In this document: in pieces, positions 37,285 to 46,511 of the stretch | Layout: the number at the start of each line of letters is the position of its first letter | Numbering within the stretch: the stretch's first letter is position 1 | NCBI GenBank assembly: GCA_963677935.2 | Contig: CAXXEH010000003.1 | Location: 1,736,001-1,800,000, forward strand | Source: JAAFHB01 sp963677935 | GTDB taxonomy: Bacteria > Bacteroidota > Bacteroidia > Bacteroidales > Prolixibacteraceae | Reading direction: 5' to 3' | DNA: 64,000 bases | Made by a program: the position numbers and the translations under genes | The notes under the pieces: generated by a model | Told to the model about the DNA's origin: nothing | Databases searched by the model: none | The model's input: only the letters and a program-made list of their open reading frames with translations

Positions 37285-39399
37285 TTAATCTAAACCTCTG
37301 CGTTGTAATAAAGGTTTAATGTCGGGAGCTTTTCCTCTGAATCTGGAATAAATGGTCATCCCTTCGTCTGAACCACTTTTGGTCAGTAACTCACGGAACT
37401 TTGCAGCCAGTATCGGATTAAAAATATCGCCACTCTCTTTAAAAGCCTGAAAAGCATCGGCATCAAGTACTGCAGCCCAAATGTACACATAATACCCGGC
37501 AGAATAACCTCCACTAAAAATATGCGAAAAATAGGTACTTCGGTAACGGGGCAAAATCTCAGGAATTAACCCTTCCTTTGCAAGTGATTCATTTTCAAAC
37601 TTTCGGATATTCGGAATTGCCGGATTGGAGATGTTATGATACTTCATATCCAGCAAAGCCGCGGCAAGATATTCCACTGTCTCAAATCCCTGATTAAACT
37701 GACGGCTTTTTTCGATCTTTGTAATTAAGTTTTCAGGAATTGATTCCCCGGTCTGGTAATGCCTTGCATATACCTTTAATACTGAAGGTTCCGAAGCCCA
37801 ATTCTCCATAATCTGGGAGGGTAATTCGACAAAATCGCGTGGAACATCGCCAGCTGTACGATCGTAAGGCTGATCCTGAAACAGGCGGTGCAATGCGTGA
37901 CCAAATTCATGAAACATGGTGGTCACTTCATCGAAACTTAATAAGGCAGGAACAATGCCTGCAGGACGGGTAAAATTCATCACCATCGAAACCACAGGGG
38001 TTATTTTCTTCCCGTCGCGGTATTTCTGTGTGCGGTAGGTCGTACACCACGCTCCTGCCCTTTTCCCGTCCCGGGGATGGAAATCCATATACAATACCCC
38101 CAGATGCGATCCGTTGGCCTCCTTCACTTCATAAGGTACTACTTCGGTGTTGTAAATCGGAATGTCATTTCTCTTTTCAAAGGTGATGCCATATAACTTA
38201 TTGGCAACGTAAATGATCCCTTTCTGAACATTTTCAAGGCTGAAATAGGGTTTTATTTCAGATTCATCGAGATCATATTTTGCCTTTCTGAGCTTTTCAG
38301 CATAAAACCACCAGTCCCATGACTGCAATTTAAATTTTCCACCCTCTTTATCAACGATCGATTGCATCTCTGAAAGCTCACTTTTAGCACGTTTTAAGGC
38401 GGGAACCCAAAGTTTCTGAAGGAAGGTTTCCACCTTTTCGGGAGTTTGAGCCATGTTCTCTGAAATGGTAAAAGCGGCAAAGTTTTGATAACCCATCAGT
38501 TTCGCCTTTTCGTCGCGTAACTGCACAATCTTCCTGATATTTTCCTTGTTGTCATTCTTATTTCCGTTGTCGCCACGCATAAAATACCCGCGGTAAAGCT
38601 TTTTACGCAAATTGCGGTTTTTAGCATATTGAAGAAAGGGGAGCATACTTGGTTTTTGAAGCGTGAAACTCCATTTACCGGCAATACCATCTTTACTGGC
38701 CTGCATTGCAGCCGCTTCAATGATATCATCTGAGAGTCCATCCAGATCACTCTTTTTACTAATTACCAATCTGAAGTTTTTATTGGTTTCGGCTAATAAA
38801 TTCTCACCGTACTGAAGACTCAGCTTTGAAAGCGCCTCATTGATCGACCGGAGTTTTGTCTGGTCCTGAGCCGACAGATTCGCACCCCCGCGCACAAAGT
38901 CGTTATAAATTTTCTCCACTACTCTTAACTGATCAGGAGTAAGACCTAATGTTAAACGACGATCATAAACACTTTTGATCTTTCTGAACAGGTCAGGATT
39001 GAGCATGACATCATCCCCGTGTTTCGTCATCTTTGGAGAGATCTCACGGGCTAGTTTTTGCATTACCGGATTTGTATTGGCTCCGTTCAGGTTCCCAAAC
39101 ACGCGCGAAACGTTCGTAAGCAATTCGCCTGAGTTATCGTATTGCAAAATGGTATTTGTAAAATCGGGAACATCCCTCCGCGAAACGATAAGATCAATCT
39201 CAGCAGAATGCTGCCTGATCCCCTCTTCGATTGCAGGTAAAAAATGTTCAGGCTTAATATCATCAAATGGAGGTACCTGAAAAGGAGTTTTGTACTCGGT
39301 AAAAAACGGATTATTCTTATCCACTGCATTACTATTTATTTGTGCTGCCAATCCCATTGATAGGAGAAGAATGGCAAAAACAACGATCAATTTGCTCAT
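37285..39399 (-). CDS. M3-family metallopeptidase, exported (Dcp/oligopeptidase A-like)
   Basis: 704 aa with a signal peptide (MSKLIVVFAILLLSMGLAAQ), so it works outside the cytoplasm. The zinc site HEFGHALH occurs in TTMFHEFGHALHRLF with the third ligand further down in NWASEPSVL. The rest is the large helical M3 fold, and the start NPFFTEYKTPFQVPPFDDIKPEHFLPA is the conserved opening of the peptidyl-dipeptidase Dcp group. Such enzymes cut short peptides, often releasing C-terminal dipeptides. It is monocistronic, 31 bp from the NYN gene. Confidence 0.95.
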   Translation of the reverse strand: MSKLIVVFAILLLSMGLAAQINSNAVDKNNPFFTEYKTPFQVPPFDDIKPEHFLPAIEEGIRQHSAEIDLIVSRRDVPDFTNTILQYDNSGELLTNVSRVFGNLNGANTNPVMQKLAREISPKMTKHGDDVMLNPDLFRKIKSVYDRRLTLGLTPDQLRVVEKIYNDFVRGGANLSAQDQTKLRSINEALSKLSLQYGENLLAETNKNFRLVISKKSDLDGLSDDIIEAAAMQASKDGIAGKWSFTLQKPSMLPFLQYAKNRNLRKKLYRGYFMRGDNGNKNDNKENIRKIVQLRDEKAKLMGYQNFAAFTISENMAQTPEKVETFLQKLWVPALKRAKSELSEMQSIVDKEGGKFKLQSWDWWFYAEKLRKAKYDLDESEIKPYFSLENVQKGIIYVANKLYGITFEKRNDIPIYNTEVVPYEVKEANGSHLGVLYMDFHPRDGKRAGAWCTTYRTQKYRDGKKITPVVSMVMNFTRPAGIVPALLSFDEVTTMFHEFGHALHRLFQDQPYDRTAGDVPRDFVELPSQIMENWASEPSVLKVYARHYQTGESIPENLITKIEKSRQFNQGFETVEYLAAALLDMKYHNISNPAIPNIRKFENESLAKEGLIPEILPRYRSTYFSHIFSGGYSAGYYVYIWAAVLDADAFQAFKESGDIFNPILAAKFRELLTKSGSDEGMTIYSRFRGKAPDIKPLLQRRGLD

Positions 39400-39527
39400 T
39401 AAATATCTGTTTTAATTAGGGTGAAAAGATAGTGATTTTGAATCAAACAGTTTATGATATTCCCGGCTAAATATTTAAAGTCGAGTTTTATTGATTTTCT
39501 CAACAAAAGTTGTTTTTTATGAGAATT

Positions 39528-39549
39528 TAATTAGATATTTGTCTAATTA
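39528..39549 (+). promoter_or_regulatory. Candidate SdpR operator
   Basis: TAATTAGA-(6)-TCTAATTA is a perfect 8-bp inverted repeat, with the spacer TATTTG forming part of a near-consensus -7 element. It ends 15 bp before the sdpR start, as expected for ArsR-type autorepression. Confidence 0.65.
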
Positions 39550-39564
39550 TACAACCATCGAATT

Positions 39565-39819
39565 ATGAACACTTTCTTCAGGGCCTTAAACGACTCTACA
39601 AGGCGTGAGATACTTGAATTGCTGAATAAAGGTGATCGTACTGCCGGTGAGATTGCTGATCAGTTTAACATGAGTAAACCGAGTATCTCGCATCACCTTG
39701 ACCTGTTAAAACAGGCCGGAATGGTTGTGTGTGTCAGGGAAGGACAGTTTCAGAAATACTCAATCAATACCACCGTATTCGACGAAATCGCCAAATGGTT
39801 AATTCAATTTAAATCTTAA
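39565..39819 (+). CDS. sdpR: ArsR-family autorepressor, SdpR-like
   Basis: 84 aa, essentially one winged helix: FFRALNDSTRREILELLNKG, then the recognition region AGEIADQFNMSKPSISHHLDLLKQAGMV and the wing REGQFQKYSINT. No metal-binding cysteines are present, and the next gene encodes an SdpI-family membrane protein. This is the SdpR-SdpI pair known from Bacillus, where the membrane protein gives immunity to a peptide toxin and titrates the repressor. No sdpABC toxin genes occur here. Starts 15 bp after a palindromic operator. Confidence 0.9.
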   Translation: MNTFFRALNDSTRREILELLNKGDRTAGEIADQFNMSKPSISHHLDLLKQAGMVVCVREGQFQKYSINTTVFDEIAKWLIQFKS

Positions 39820-39831
39820 ATACAGATCACC

Positions 39832-40470
39832 GTGAAAAATCAAATCATCCGACAAGAGCTATTGCTTATTGCTTTGGCCATTATTCCAATCCTTTATTTA
39901 GTGACTAACTGGAGTCTTCTACCTGAACAAATGCCGATCCATTTCGATATGAATGGAAAACCCAACGGCTTTGGATCAAAATTTGTTTTTATTTTTTTAC
40001 CCCTTGGAATCTATTTCCTAATGCTGGTGTTACCTTTTATTGATCCACGAAAAGGAAATTATGAGATTTTTGGCAACACCTATTTTAAATTGAGAATCAT
40101 CCTGGGACTTTTCTTCGGAATAATCAATAGCGCAATTATTTATAATGAGTTACACCATCTTGAAAAAATGGGGTTATTTGTTCCCATCTCGGTTTTCCTT
40201 CTTTTTACCCTGATTGGTAATTATATGGGAACAGTCAGGCAGAATTATTTTATAGGGATCAAAGTCCCTTGGACACTTAACAATGAAGAAGTTTGGACCA
40301 GAACTCACAAAATGGCCGGGAAGCTCTGGTTTTGGAGCGGGATAATTGGTGTTGCCGCATTGTTTGCTGTCAAAGATCCAATCTTCGTTATGATTCCGGT
40401 TATCCTTATCATTATTGCAGTTCCGGTTATCTATTCATACATTATTTATCAAAAAATCACAAAGAGATGA
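39832..40470 (+). CDS. sdpI: SdpI/DUF1648 integral membrane protein
   Basis: 212 aa with about six hydrophobic helices. The N-terminal DUF1648 segment includes LPEQMPIHFDMNGKPNGFGSK, diagnostic of the SdpI immunity family. The start codon is GTG at 39832, 12 bp after the sdpR stop. The 3' end overlaps the start of the hydrolase gene by 4 bp (ATGA). In B. subtilis SdpI protects against SdpC; here the ligand is unknown, and the protein may serve as a membrane sensor for the SdpR repressor. Confidence 0.9.
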   Translation: MKNQIIRQELLLIALAIIPILYLVTNWSLLPEQMPIHFDMNGKPNGFGSKFVFIFLPLGIYFLMLVLPFIDPRKGNYEIFGNTYFKLRIILGLFFGIINSAIIYNELHHLEKMGLFVPISVFLLFTLIGNYMGTVRQNYFIGIKVPWTLNNEEVWTRTHKMAGKLWFWSGIIGVAALFAVKDPIFVMIPVILIIIAVPVIYSYIIYQKITKR

Positions 40471-41405
40471 AAATAAAATTATGCATGATTCTAATAGTTT
40501 TCATGGGCTTCTCAAATCTTTATGGCCAGAGTGAAAAGATGGTCCTCCTTAAAACAGCTACCGGAAATATCGAAGGTACACTCCAGATTCCGGCCACTCC
40601 TCCAACGAAAACAGTAGCGCTAATCATCGCCGGATCGGGACCTACGGATCGTGATGGAAACAACCCTTCGATGAAAAATAATTCCTTAAAAATATTAGCC
40701 GCCGAACTGAATAAAAACGGAATCGCGACGCTGAGGTATGATAAAAGAGGGATAGCAAACAGCCGCAATGCCGGACTTAAAGAAGCGGACCTTCGGTTCG
40801 ACCACTATGTGAATGATGCAAAAGGTTGGGTCAATTACCTCAGGAACGAGATCAAATTCAGCAATATAATCGTGATTGGTCATAGTGAAGGGTCATTGAT
40901 TGGTATGATCGCCTCGCAGGACAAAAATGTAAATAAGTTTGTGTCGATTGCCGGCGCAGGTCAACCTGCCGATAAGATCATCAGAGAGCAGCTTAAAAAT
41001 CAGCCACCTTCCTTAACGATAAGGGTGAATGCTATTCTTGATGATCTGGTCAAAGGAAAAACAGTGGAAAATACTCCTCCGGAATTGGCTTCAATCTTTC
41101 GTGCGTCGGTTCAACCCTATATGATTTCGTGGATTAAATACGACCCGCAAAAGGAGATAGCCAAACTAAAAATTCCTGTAATGATTGTTCAGGGAACAAC
41201 CGATATTCAGGTTAGCCTGGAGGATGCCAACCGACTTGCCAAAGCTCTTCCAAAGGCAAAACTAGTTATTATTGAAGGGATGAATCACATCATGAAACCT
41301 GCCCCTGCTGACCGGCAGATGAATATAATCACCTATACCCAGCCGGATTTACCACTTAAAAAAGAATTAATTGAAAAATTAATTCTTTTTTTACTCAGTA
41401 AGTAA
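40467..41405 (+). CDS. Secreted alpha/beta-hydrolase
   Basis: 312 aa from the ATG at 40467, which overlaps the sdpI stop (ATGA). A signal peptide (MKIKLCMILIVFMGFSNLYGQ) precedes an alpha/beta-hydrolase fold: oxyanion region LIIAGSGPTDRDG, a nucleophile elbow VIGHSEGSLIG, and catalytic-acid/histidine candidates at GTTDIQVS and MNHIMKPA. The closest recognisable group is the serine aminopeptidase/esterase-type hydrolases with the GSGPTDRDGN start. Translational coupling to sdpI suggests that it acts in the same response. The substrate is unknown. Confidence 0.9.
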   Translation: MKIKLCMILIVFMGFSNLYGQSEKMVLLKTATGNIEGTLQIPATPPTKTVALIIAGSGPTDRDGNNPSMKNNSLKILAAELNKNGIATLRYDKRGIANSRNAGLKEADLRFDHYVNDAKGWVNYLRNEIKFSNIIVIGHSEGSLIGMIASQDKNVNKFVSIAGAGQPADKIIREQLKNQPPSLTIRVNAILDDLVKGKTVENTPPELASIFRASVQPYMISWIKYDPQKEIAKLKIPVMIVQGTTDIQVSLEDANRLAKALPKAKLVIIEGMNHIMKPAPADRQMNIITYTQPDLPLKKELIEKLILFLLSK

Positions 41406-41415
41406 ACGATTTTGA

Positions 41416-41835
41416 ATGGATAGAATCATAGAACTGTTTAAGAGAGATAACTTCGCCAAAGGTTGCGGAATAGAGATTATTGATGTTGCCCCCGGGTTTG
41501 CGAAATGCACCATGACAATTACGGATAACCATCTTAATGGAATCGGAATTCTGATGGGGGGCGCTTTGTTTACCCTTGCCGATTACACATTTTCAATTGC
41601 AGCCAATAGCCATGGGGTTATTGGTGTGACACAGGAAGCTACGATTTCATTTCTTCGCAAAGCCACGCATGGAACCGTAACCGCTATTGCAAGGGAGACC
41701 AGTAGAAACGATAAATCGGGACAATATTTGGTGGAAGTTACCAATGACACAGGCGAAATTATCGCAAAAATAACCGGTACCGCCTTTTTTACCGGTAAAC
41801 AGATTAATCAAATTACCTCTGTCCAGGTGACTTAA
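41416..41835 (+). CDS. PaaI-family hotdog thioesterase
   Basis: 139 aa hotdog fold. The signature stretch is ITDNHLNGIGILMGGALFTLADYTFSIAAN, with the catalytic Asp in the LADY helix and the N/GG loop; the C-terminal half has RETSRNDKSGQYLVEVTN and the DTGEIIAKITGTAFF strand pair. PaaI enzymes hydrolyse acyl- or hydroxyphenyl-acetyl-CoA. It starts 11 bp after the hydrolase, so it is probably the last gene of the sdpR operon. Its stop lies 7 bp from the convergent DUF898 gene. Confidence 0.92.
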   Translation: MDRIIELFKRDNFAKGCGIEIIDVAPGFAKCTMTITDNHLNGIGILMGGALFTLADYTFSIAANSHGVIGVTQEATISFLRKATHGTVTAIARETSRNDKSGQYLVEVTNDTGEIIAKITGTAFFTGKQINQITSVQVT

Positions 41836-41841
41836 AAAAGA

Positions 41842-42912
41842 TCAATCGACAGATTTGCCTTCTTGCGCGACAAGGTCAACTGAAACAAATGTTTGTGTCA
41901 GCAATCTTTGTGCAATACGGCAGAATGCCCAGGGGAAATAAATACCAAAGGTGATCATTGTTAATAGTATCTGTCCCCACATAAAAAGAAAGTCGGTCAA
42001 CTGATCACCGTCATATCCCATTGTGACCTGCTTTCCACCGACAATATTACTTTTGGTATGTTCCGTAAAATAGCGGTATAAACGAATAAAGGCCATCGGA
42101 AAATAAAAGCCCAGGGTGAGGATGGCCAATGCAAGTTCAATTAAAAATTTTCCGGTTTCAGGTAAAAAACTTGTATTCCACCACAAAACGCTTAGAACAC
42201 TTGTAAGCCAGCTAAAAATAAATACCAGAATAATCGCAAGTACAAGTTCTATCCCAATTTTCCACATCGCACGAAAGAACCCGGTATTAAGACCAATGAT
42301 ATAATCTTTGTAACGGATATCAACCATCCATTTAAAGGTCAAATAGATAATCGAAACAAGACTCGAAATGACCATTACCTGGTAAATCCAGATGTCTATA
42401 TTTGAATTCAAAATCGTAAATACGATGAAACCTACTACAAGAAACGGAATAAAGATGGCCAGTGTCATAATCAGAAAAAGTCTCCCTCCCTTACCTCTAA
42501 AGGCAAATTTGTGTGAATTATAGGTGATTCCGTGAACAAAAAAGCGGTGCAGATTCCTGATAAACCATGGAACGTAGATTCCAATGGTTACAATTGAAAG
42601 CACTAACCCTGAGACGATAATACCGATATATTTATTGGTATGGAAATCACAAATAACATTTATATCCCTGTATTCAAGACTTTGCATTACCCGTTTTGAA
42701 ATAAAAAGGATAAATGTGAAGCACACGGCTACGACGATAATGAAAAAAAGAAAGAATTTTGTTGAAGTGCCCCCGGCTGGAACCTCGGTTGCTGTCAGCT
42801 CGAAGAATTCTTTAACAAGGAAATAGAATGGGATGATAAGAAAAATAATGAATGCGATCCAGAAAGGGAGAAATTGACTCCCTTTTAAAGTAAAATTCAG
42901 ATAACGTTTCAT
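41842..42912 (-). CDS. DUF898 (YjgN-like) membrane protein
   Basis: 356 aa from the ATG at 42912 (MKRYLNFTLKGSQFL); the longer frame starts at a TTG and adds 31 residues without support. About nine helices are organised as three repeats of the DUF898 unit. Each repeat shows an aromatic/basic loop ending in a pattern like GIYVPWFIRNLHRFF, LGFYFPMAFIRLYRYF or FGIYFPWAFCRIAQRL after a helix pair. This tripled (F/Y)xPW/M-A/F-x-R motif is the strongest feature. The function of the family is unknown. Confidence 0.87.
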   Translation of the reverse strand: MKRYLNFTLKGSQFLPFWIAFIIFLIIPFYFLVKEFFELTATEVPAGGTSTKFFLFFIIVVAVCFTFILFISKRVMQSLEYRDINVICDFHTNKYIGIIVSGLVLSIVTIGIYVPWFIRNLHRFFVHGITYNSHKFAFRGKGGRLFLIMTLAIFIPFLVVGFIVFTILNSNIDIWIYQVMVISSLVSIIYLTFKWMVDIRYKDYIIGLNTGFFRAMWKIGIELVLAIILVFIFSWLTSVLSVLWWNTSFLPETGKFLIELALAILTLGFYFPMAFIRLYRYFTEHTKSNIVGGKQVTMGYDGDQLTDFLFMWGQILLTMITFGIYFPWAFCRIAQRLLTQTFVSVDLVAQEGKSVD

Positions 42913-43181
42913 CTGTATATAATTTGTTTTGAACGTCCGGTTGCAATTCCACATCACGGGATCATACCCGGACAGCCCTAATAATTTTAATAAGCCTTTA
43001 ATCAATGGAGGTATTAAACAGGCAATTTTAACATGAACACCTGATCATCTGATCGTTCTCTTAATGCAAGCTTTTCGCTGTGAAATTACGAAGTTCTTCT
43101 GACAATAAGATAACATGCTAATAATCTTAATGAAAAATTGACATTTAATTGTTGGTGTTCTGTTATGTCCTTTCAGAAAGA

Positions 43182-44510
43182 TTACATTCCGGAGGTTTCC
43201 CTATCCCTCCAAAGCAACAGCAGCAGGAAAAACAGACCGATTATAAAGAAAATAGCGATCGACAAAACAGAATAACGCATACTACCAGTCAACACCTCAA
43301 TAATTCCAAAACTAAATGTTCCGGCAACGGTTGCCAGTTTCTCCATTACATCGTAAAAACTGAAAAATGAAGTGTGATCAGTTGTGGTTTCGGGTAGCAT
43401 CTTGGAATAGGTAGAGCGGGCCAGCGATTGCGATCCCCCCATCACAACACCAATAAACAGGGCTGCAATAATAAATCCGGCAGCCCCTTTTATTGTGAAA
43501 GCATAAATGCAAATTACAATCCATATAAACACAGAAGTGATCAATGCTTTCAGATTGCCTATCTTACCAGAAAGCCGGGCAAAAAACCAGGCGCCAAACA
43601 TAGCTATCAGTTGAATACCCATTACTGTCGGAATCAATATACTTTCGTTCAGACCAAGTGCTTTCTCCCCATAAGTTGCTGCCATAAACATCGTGGTGAG
43701 AATTCCCATCATCAGGAAGAAGAATGCAGTAAGGTATATCGATAGACGGAATGATTTTCTAATCTCATTAAAAACCATTTGCAACTCCCGATATCCATTG
43801 GTGAAGATACGATCCTTTGCGGTGCGTTTCCGGAAAACATATTTAGGTAAATACTTGAATGTGATTGATGAAAAACCAATCCACCAAACAAAGACAGTAA
43901 GAAACGAGATTCTGGCCGGCATATCGGATTGTTTGGCAAATCCAAACAATTCGGGCTTCATGATCATCAATAAATTGAACAACAACAGAATTACTCCACC
44001 CAAATAGCCCATTGAATAACCTCTTGCGCTCACACGATCCTGATCTTCGGGCTCAGCAATAACCGGAAGAAATGAGTTGTAAAACACGATACTTCCCCCA
44101 TAACCCAGTGTTCCCAATGCAAAAGAGATCACGCCAACTTCGATATGATTGGCATCGAAAAAAAAGAGCATTCCGCAACCCAAGGCGCCAATAATGGTAA
44201 ATGCTCTCATAAACCCTTTACGACGCCCGGTATAATCGGCCATTGATGAGAAGAGTGGCGAACCAATTGCCACCAAAAGATATGCTGCCGCGATGGCCCA
44301 CGAATAAAGTGCAGTATTGATCACCTTAAATCCAAAGAAAGAGACCAAAAAATCGGTTCCATGGCGCGTGACCGTATTATAGTAAATCGGGAAGATAGCA
44401 GAGGCAATCGTTAACTGATAGACTGAGTTGGACCAGTCGTACATCACCCAGGCCCGCACCACTTTTGGATCGCCCTTTTTAATTACCTGAATATCTTTTC
44501 GTTTAAGCAT
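43182..44510 (-). CDS. UMF1/Atg22-family MFS transporter
   Basis: 442 aa, twelve helices. The N-terminus MLKRKDIQVIKKGDPKVVRAWVMYDWSNS contains the family motif AW(V/C)xYDWANS, and later come FSSMADYTGRRK, SFLPVIA and SRxSGKIGN-like loops (FARLSGKIGNLKAL) typical of UMF1 transporters, which in yeast (Atg22) export amino acids from the vacuole. Bacterial members are uncharacterised. A near-consensus -7 element (TATCTTTA, minus strand near 44537) lies just upstream. The gene stands alone between DUF898 and the repeat region. Confidence 0.88.
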   Translation of the reverse strand: MLKRKDIQVIKKGDPKVVRAWVMYDWSNSVYQLTIASAIFPIYYNTVTRHGTDFLVSFFGFKVINTALYSWAIAAAYLLVAIGSPLFSSMADYTGRRKGFMRAFTIIGALGCGMLFFFDANHIEVGVISFALGTLGYGGSIVFYNSFLPVIAEPEDQDRVSARGYSMGYLGGVILLLFNLLMIMKPELFGFAKQSDMPARISFLTVFVWWIGFSSITFKYLPKYVFRKRTAKDRIFTNGYRELQMVFNEIRKSFRLSIYLTAFFFLMMGILTTMFMAATYGEKALGLNESILIPTVMGIQLIAMFGAWFFARLSGKIGNLKALITSVFIWIVICIYAFTIKGAAGFIIAALFIGVVMGGSQSLARSTYSKMLPETTTDHTSFFSFYDVMEKLATVAGTFSFGIIEVLTGSMRYSVLSIAIFFIIGLFFLLLLLWRDRETSGM

Positions 44511-45081
44511 CGTTTGGAAAGTTGGAGATCAGGGTATAAAGATACGAATATTAAAATATTCTGTCTCCGGTTTGTTATCTGTTGATATCAATCCTGCTCC
44601 GGCATCTCAGCAGATTTCTTCCAATATGCCTTCTGGAGCGCCATTTGATCAGAAAATATCTTCCAAAATTATGCGCCGGGGTTCCGGTTTGCAGCATAAA
44701 GGTTCTAAATTGCTGTTCTGAGCCTTATGATTGCCTGCCCTGGATTAAAAAAACGGAGCATTTTCATTTCAGTCCTTACCATTTTTCTTTAAAGCTGAAC
44801 CGCTGATCTCCCGATTTGAATATCTGCTGAGCAATTTAACAGCCAGATGCTGCAATACCCGAGCTCAAATGAGAAACTTGAAAGTTCAGAGCGGCAATAC
44901 CGGAGCTCCAATCGTGATCTTTAAGGTCAGGAGCTGTGGGTCGCAAGCTCAGCGCTGCGGTACCGGAGCTTTGATCTGTTTCATTAAGATTAGGATCTGT
45001 GAGTTGGAGGCCCTACAGAGAACTTTAGTGGTATTTGGGGCGCTAACTGCTAATGACAGTTTACAGTAGTTTTAGTTTCAA
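44511..45081. repeat. Gene-free region with degenerate about 63-bp repeats
   Basis: Two adjacent units, 44889-44950 and 44951-45014, align nearly without gaps (about two thirds identity over 60 nt), sharing ACCGGAGCT, an ATC, AAG, AGG and TGT at equal spacing. A third, weaker copy lies near 44676-44730. Translated, the units give similar 21-residue peptides (NTGAPIVIFKVRSC; GTGALICFIKIRIC; AGVPVCSIKVLNCC) but frames are broken, so I do not call a gene. Confidence 0.55.
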
Positions 45082-45223
45082 GAGATTCCTCATTCCGTTG
45101 CACTGCATTCGGAATGACAATGAAATGTGTTTATGGTGTGAGAGGCGGGGCGGCCACGCCGCCCCGCCTCTCACACCAACACCAGGGGGTAGTATGTCAT
45201 TCCGAACGCAGTGAGGAATCTCC
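45082..45223. repeat. Nested palindromic element, MITE/REP-like
   Basis: An outer pair of inverted arms (45082-45119 and 45195-45223) read GAGATTCCTCA...TTCGGAATGACA on opposite strands. Between them lies a perfect 20-bp stem (45135-45154 with 45158-45177) closed by a 3-nt CAC loop and very GC-rich, unlike its AT-rich surroundings. The outer arms belong to a sequence type widely dispersed in Bacteroidota, whose translation in one frame reads CHSERSEES. The gap to apbE (45337) holds nothing else evident. Confidence 0.85.
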
Positions 45224-45336
45224 TTATTTAAATAGCAGTAGAATGCTGTTATTAGTAATGAAGTGCCGCAGAATAGGAATTTCACTTTCCTTTCTATTAC
45301 TTCTGTCATCCTGAAATTTGGTACCATTCATTTCTT

Positions 45337-46341
45337 TCACTCTTTATCGAACTGAATTCCTGTGGTATATTCAACCTGGAACTTCCCCTCCTCGTCGGTA
45401 TAAATCATATAGGCATCGAGTTCAGGATGCTTTTTCAGCAGTGAACGGGCCCCTTCGAGGCCCAGAACCATCAGACCGGTATCATAACCATCGGCAGTAA
45501 GGGCGTCATCAGCAATAACTGTAACACTTAGCAGGTTGTTTTTGTAGGGATAACCTGTATGAGGGTCAATGATATGTGAATATTTACGGCCATCTTCTTC
45601 AAAGAACTTCCTGTAATTACCCGAAGTTGTCACCGCTTTATTATTGAGAAGGATGATCGTCTGTAAGTTTTCGCCTGCTACACTGTCGCCATCCACAGGT
45701 TTGTCAACCCCTATTCTCCAGAGTTCTCCATTGGGGTTTTTACCTTTAACCCTCACCTCGCCACCGATCTCCACCATGAAATTTTTAATACCAAGCTCCT
45801 CGAAAAACCGGTAAACTACATCAACCGAATATCCCTGCGCAATCGAATTGACATCGATTTTAATTCCGGGAAGATTTTTAATCAGCCTTCTCCCTTCGAG
45901 CCGGATCTTTTCCATCCCAACATACTGTAAAAGAGAATCAATTTGGGCAGAGTCGACTTTTGCCCTTTTTTCAGGGCCAAAACCCCAGACATTTACGAGT
46001 GGAGCGACTGTCAGATCCATATCGCCGTTCGTTTCCTTCCACACCTCCTGCGATTTATGATATACTTCAATGAACTGATCATCGAGAAGGACAGTAGGGT
46101 CGTTTTGATTTATTCTTGAAACAATTGAATTAGGGATATACGCCGAAAAAGTAAGATTGAATGCATTAAATATGGAATCAATCGATGTAGAGAAGTCTTT
46201 GTTCGCCCGGTCTTCGTAGGTGATGTGAAATGTGGTTCCCTGGGTGAATCCTGTAAGCTTCCGGTAAGGTCCTGGTTTATCAGATCCACAATTGATTAAG
46301 AAGAATATTGTCAGGATGTAAAAGATGGTACGAATAATCAT
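45337..46341 (-). CDS. apbE: FAD:protein FMN transferase (ApbE lipoprotein)
   Basis: Attaches FMN to a threonine of target flavoproteins such as Na+-NQR or Rnf subunits in the periplasm. 334 aa with a lipoprotein signal ending LINC. Motifs: LTGFTQGTTFHITYED (FAD-binding start), LTVAPLVNVWGFGPE, the Mg/FAD site VNSIAQGYSVDVV, FMVEIGGEVRVKG, and SHIIDPHTGYP, followed by a DDALTADGYDTGLMVLG Mg-binding segment. Neither rnf nor nqr genes lie in this window. A -7 element lies 34 bp upstream. Confidence 0.95.
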   Translation of the reverse strand: MIIRTIFYILTIFFLINCGSDKPGPYRKLTGFTQGTTFHITYEDRANKDFSTSIDSIFNAFNLTFSAYIPNSIVSRINQNDPTVLLDDQFIEVYHKSQEVWKETNGDMDLTVAPLVNVWGFGPEKRAKVDSAQIDSLLQYVGMEKIRLEGRRLIKNLPGIKIDVNSIAQGYSVDVVYRFFEELGIKNFMVEIGGEVRVKGKNPNGELWRIGVDKPVDGDSVAGENLQTIILLNNKAVTTSGNYRKFFEEDGRKYSHIIDPHTGYPYKNNLLSVTVIADDALTADGYDTGLMVLGLEGARSLLKKHPELDAYMIYTDEEGKFQVEYTTGIQFDKE

Positions 46342-46374
46342 TTGTAAAGATTATAAAATCATTTGTAAACGCCA

Positions 46375-46382
46375 CAAAGGTA
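46375..46382 (-). promoter_or_regulatory. Putative -7 element for apbE
   Basis: TACCTTTG on the minus strand, an exact TAnnTTTG, 34 bp before the apbE ATG; a T-rich stretch occupies the -33 zone. Confidence 0.5.
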
Positions 46383-46511
46383 AAAAGATAGTTTGTAGTT
46401 TAAAAACCATAAAAAACGGGTAATACTTAAAAAAGTTTTTTTCTGTATATTAGGGCTTTATTTTCTATCATCAACAGGGTTATTGTAGTCACATCATTCA
46501 ACCTTATAAAT

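Noticed and set aside
44582..45069. Two plus-strand frames in the gap after the UMF1 gene as possible small proteins
   Set aside because: They lie in degenerate repeats whose related copies are in different frames and broken by stops; treated as repeat, not CDS.
45114..45314. 66-codon frame containing CHSERSEES
   Set aside because: This peptide is the well-known spurious translation of a dispersed palindromic repeat.
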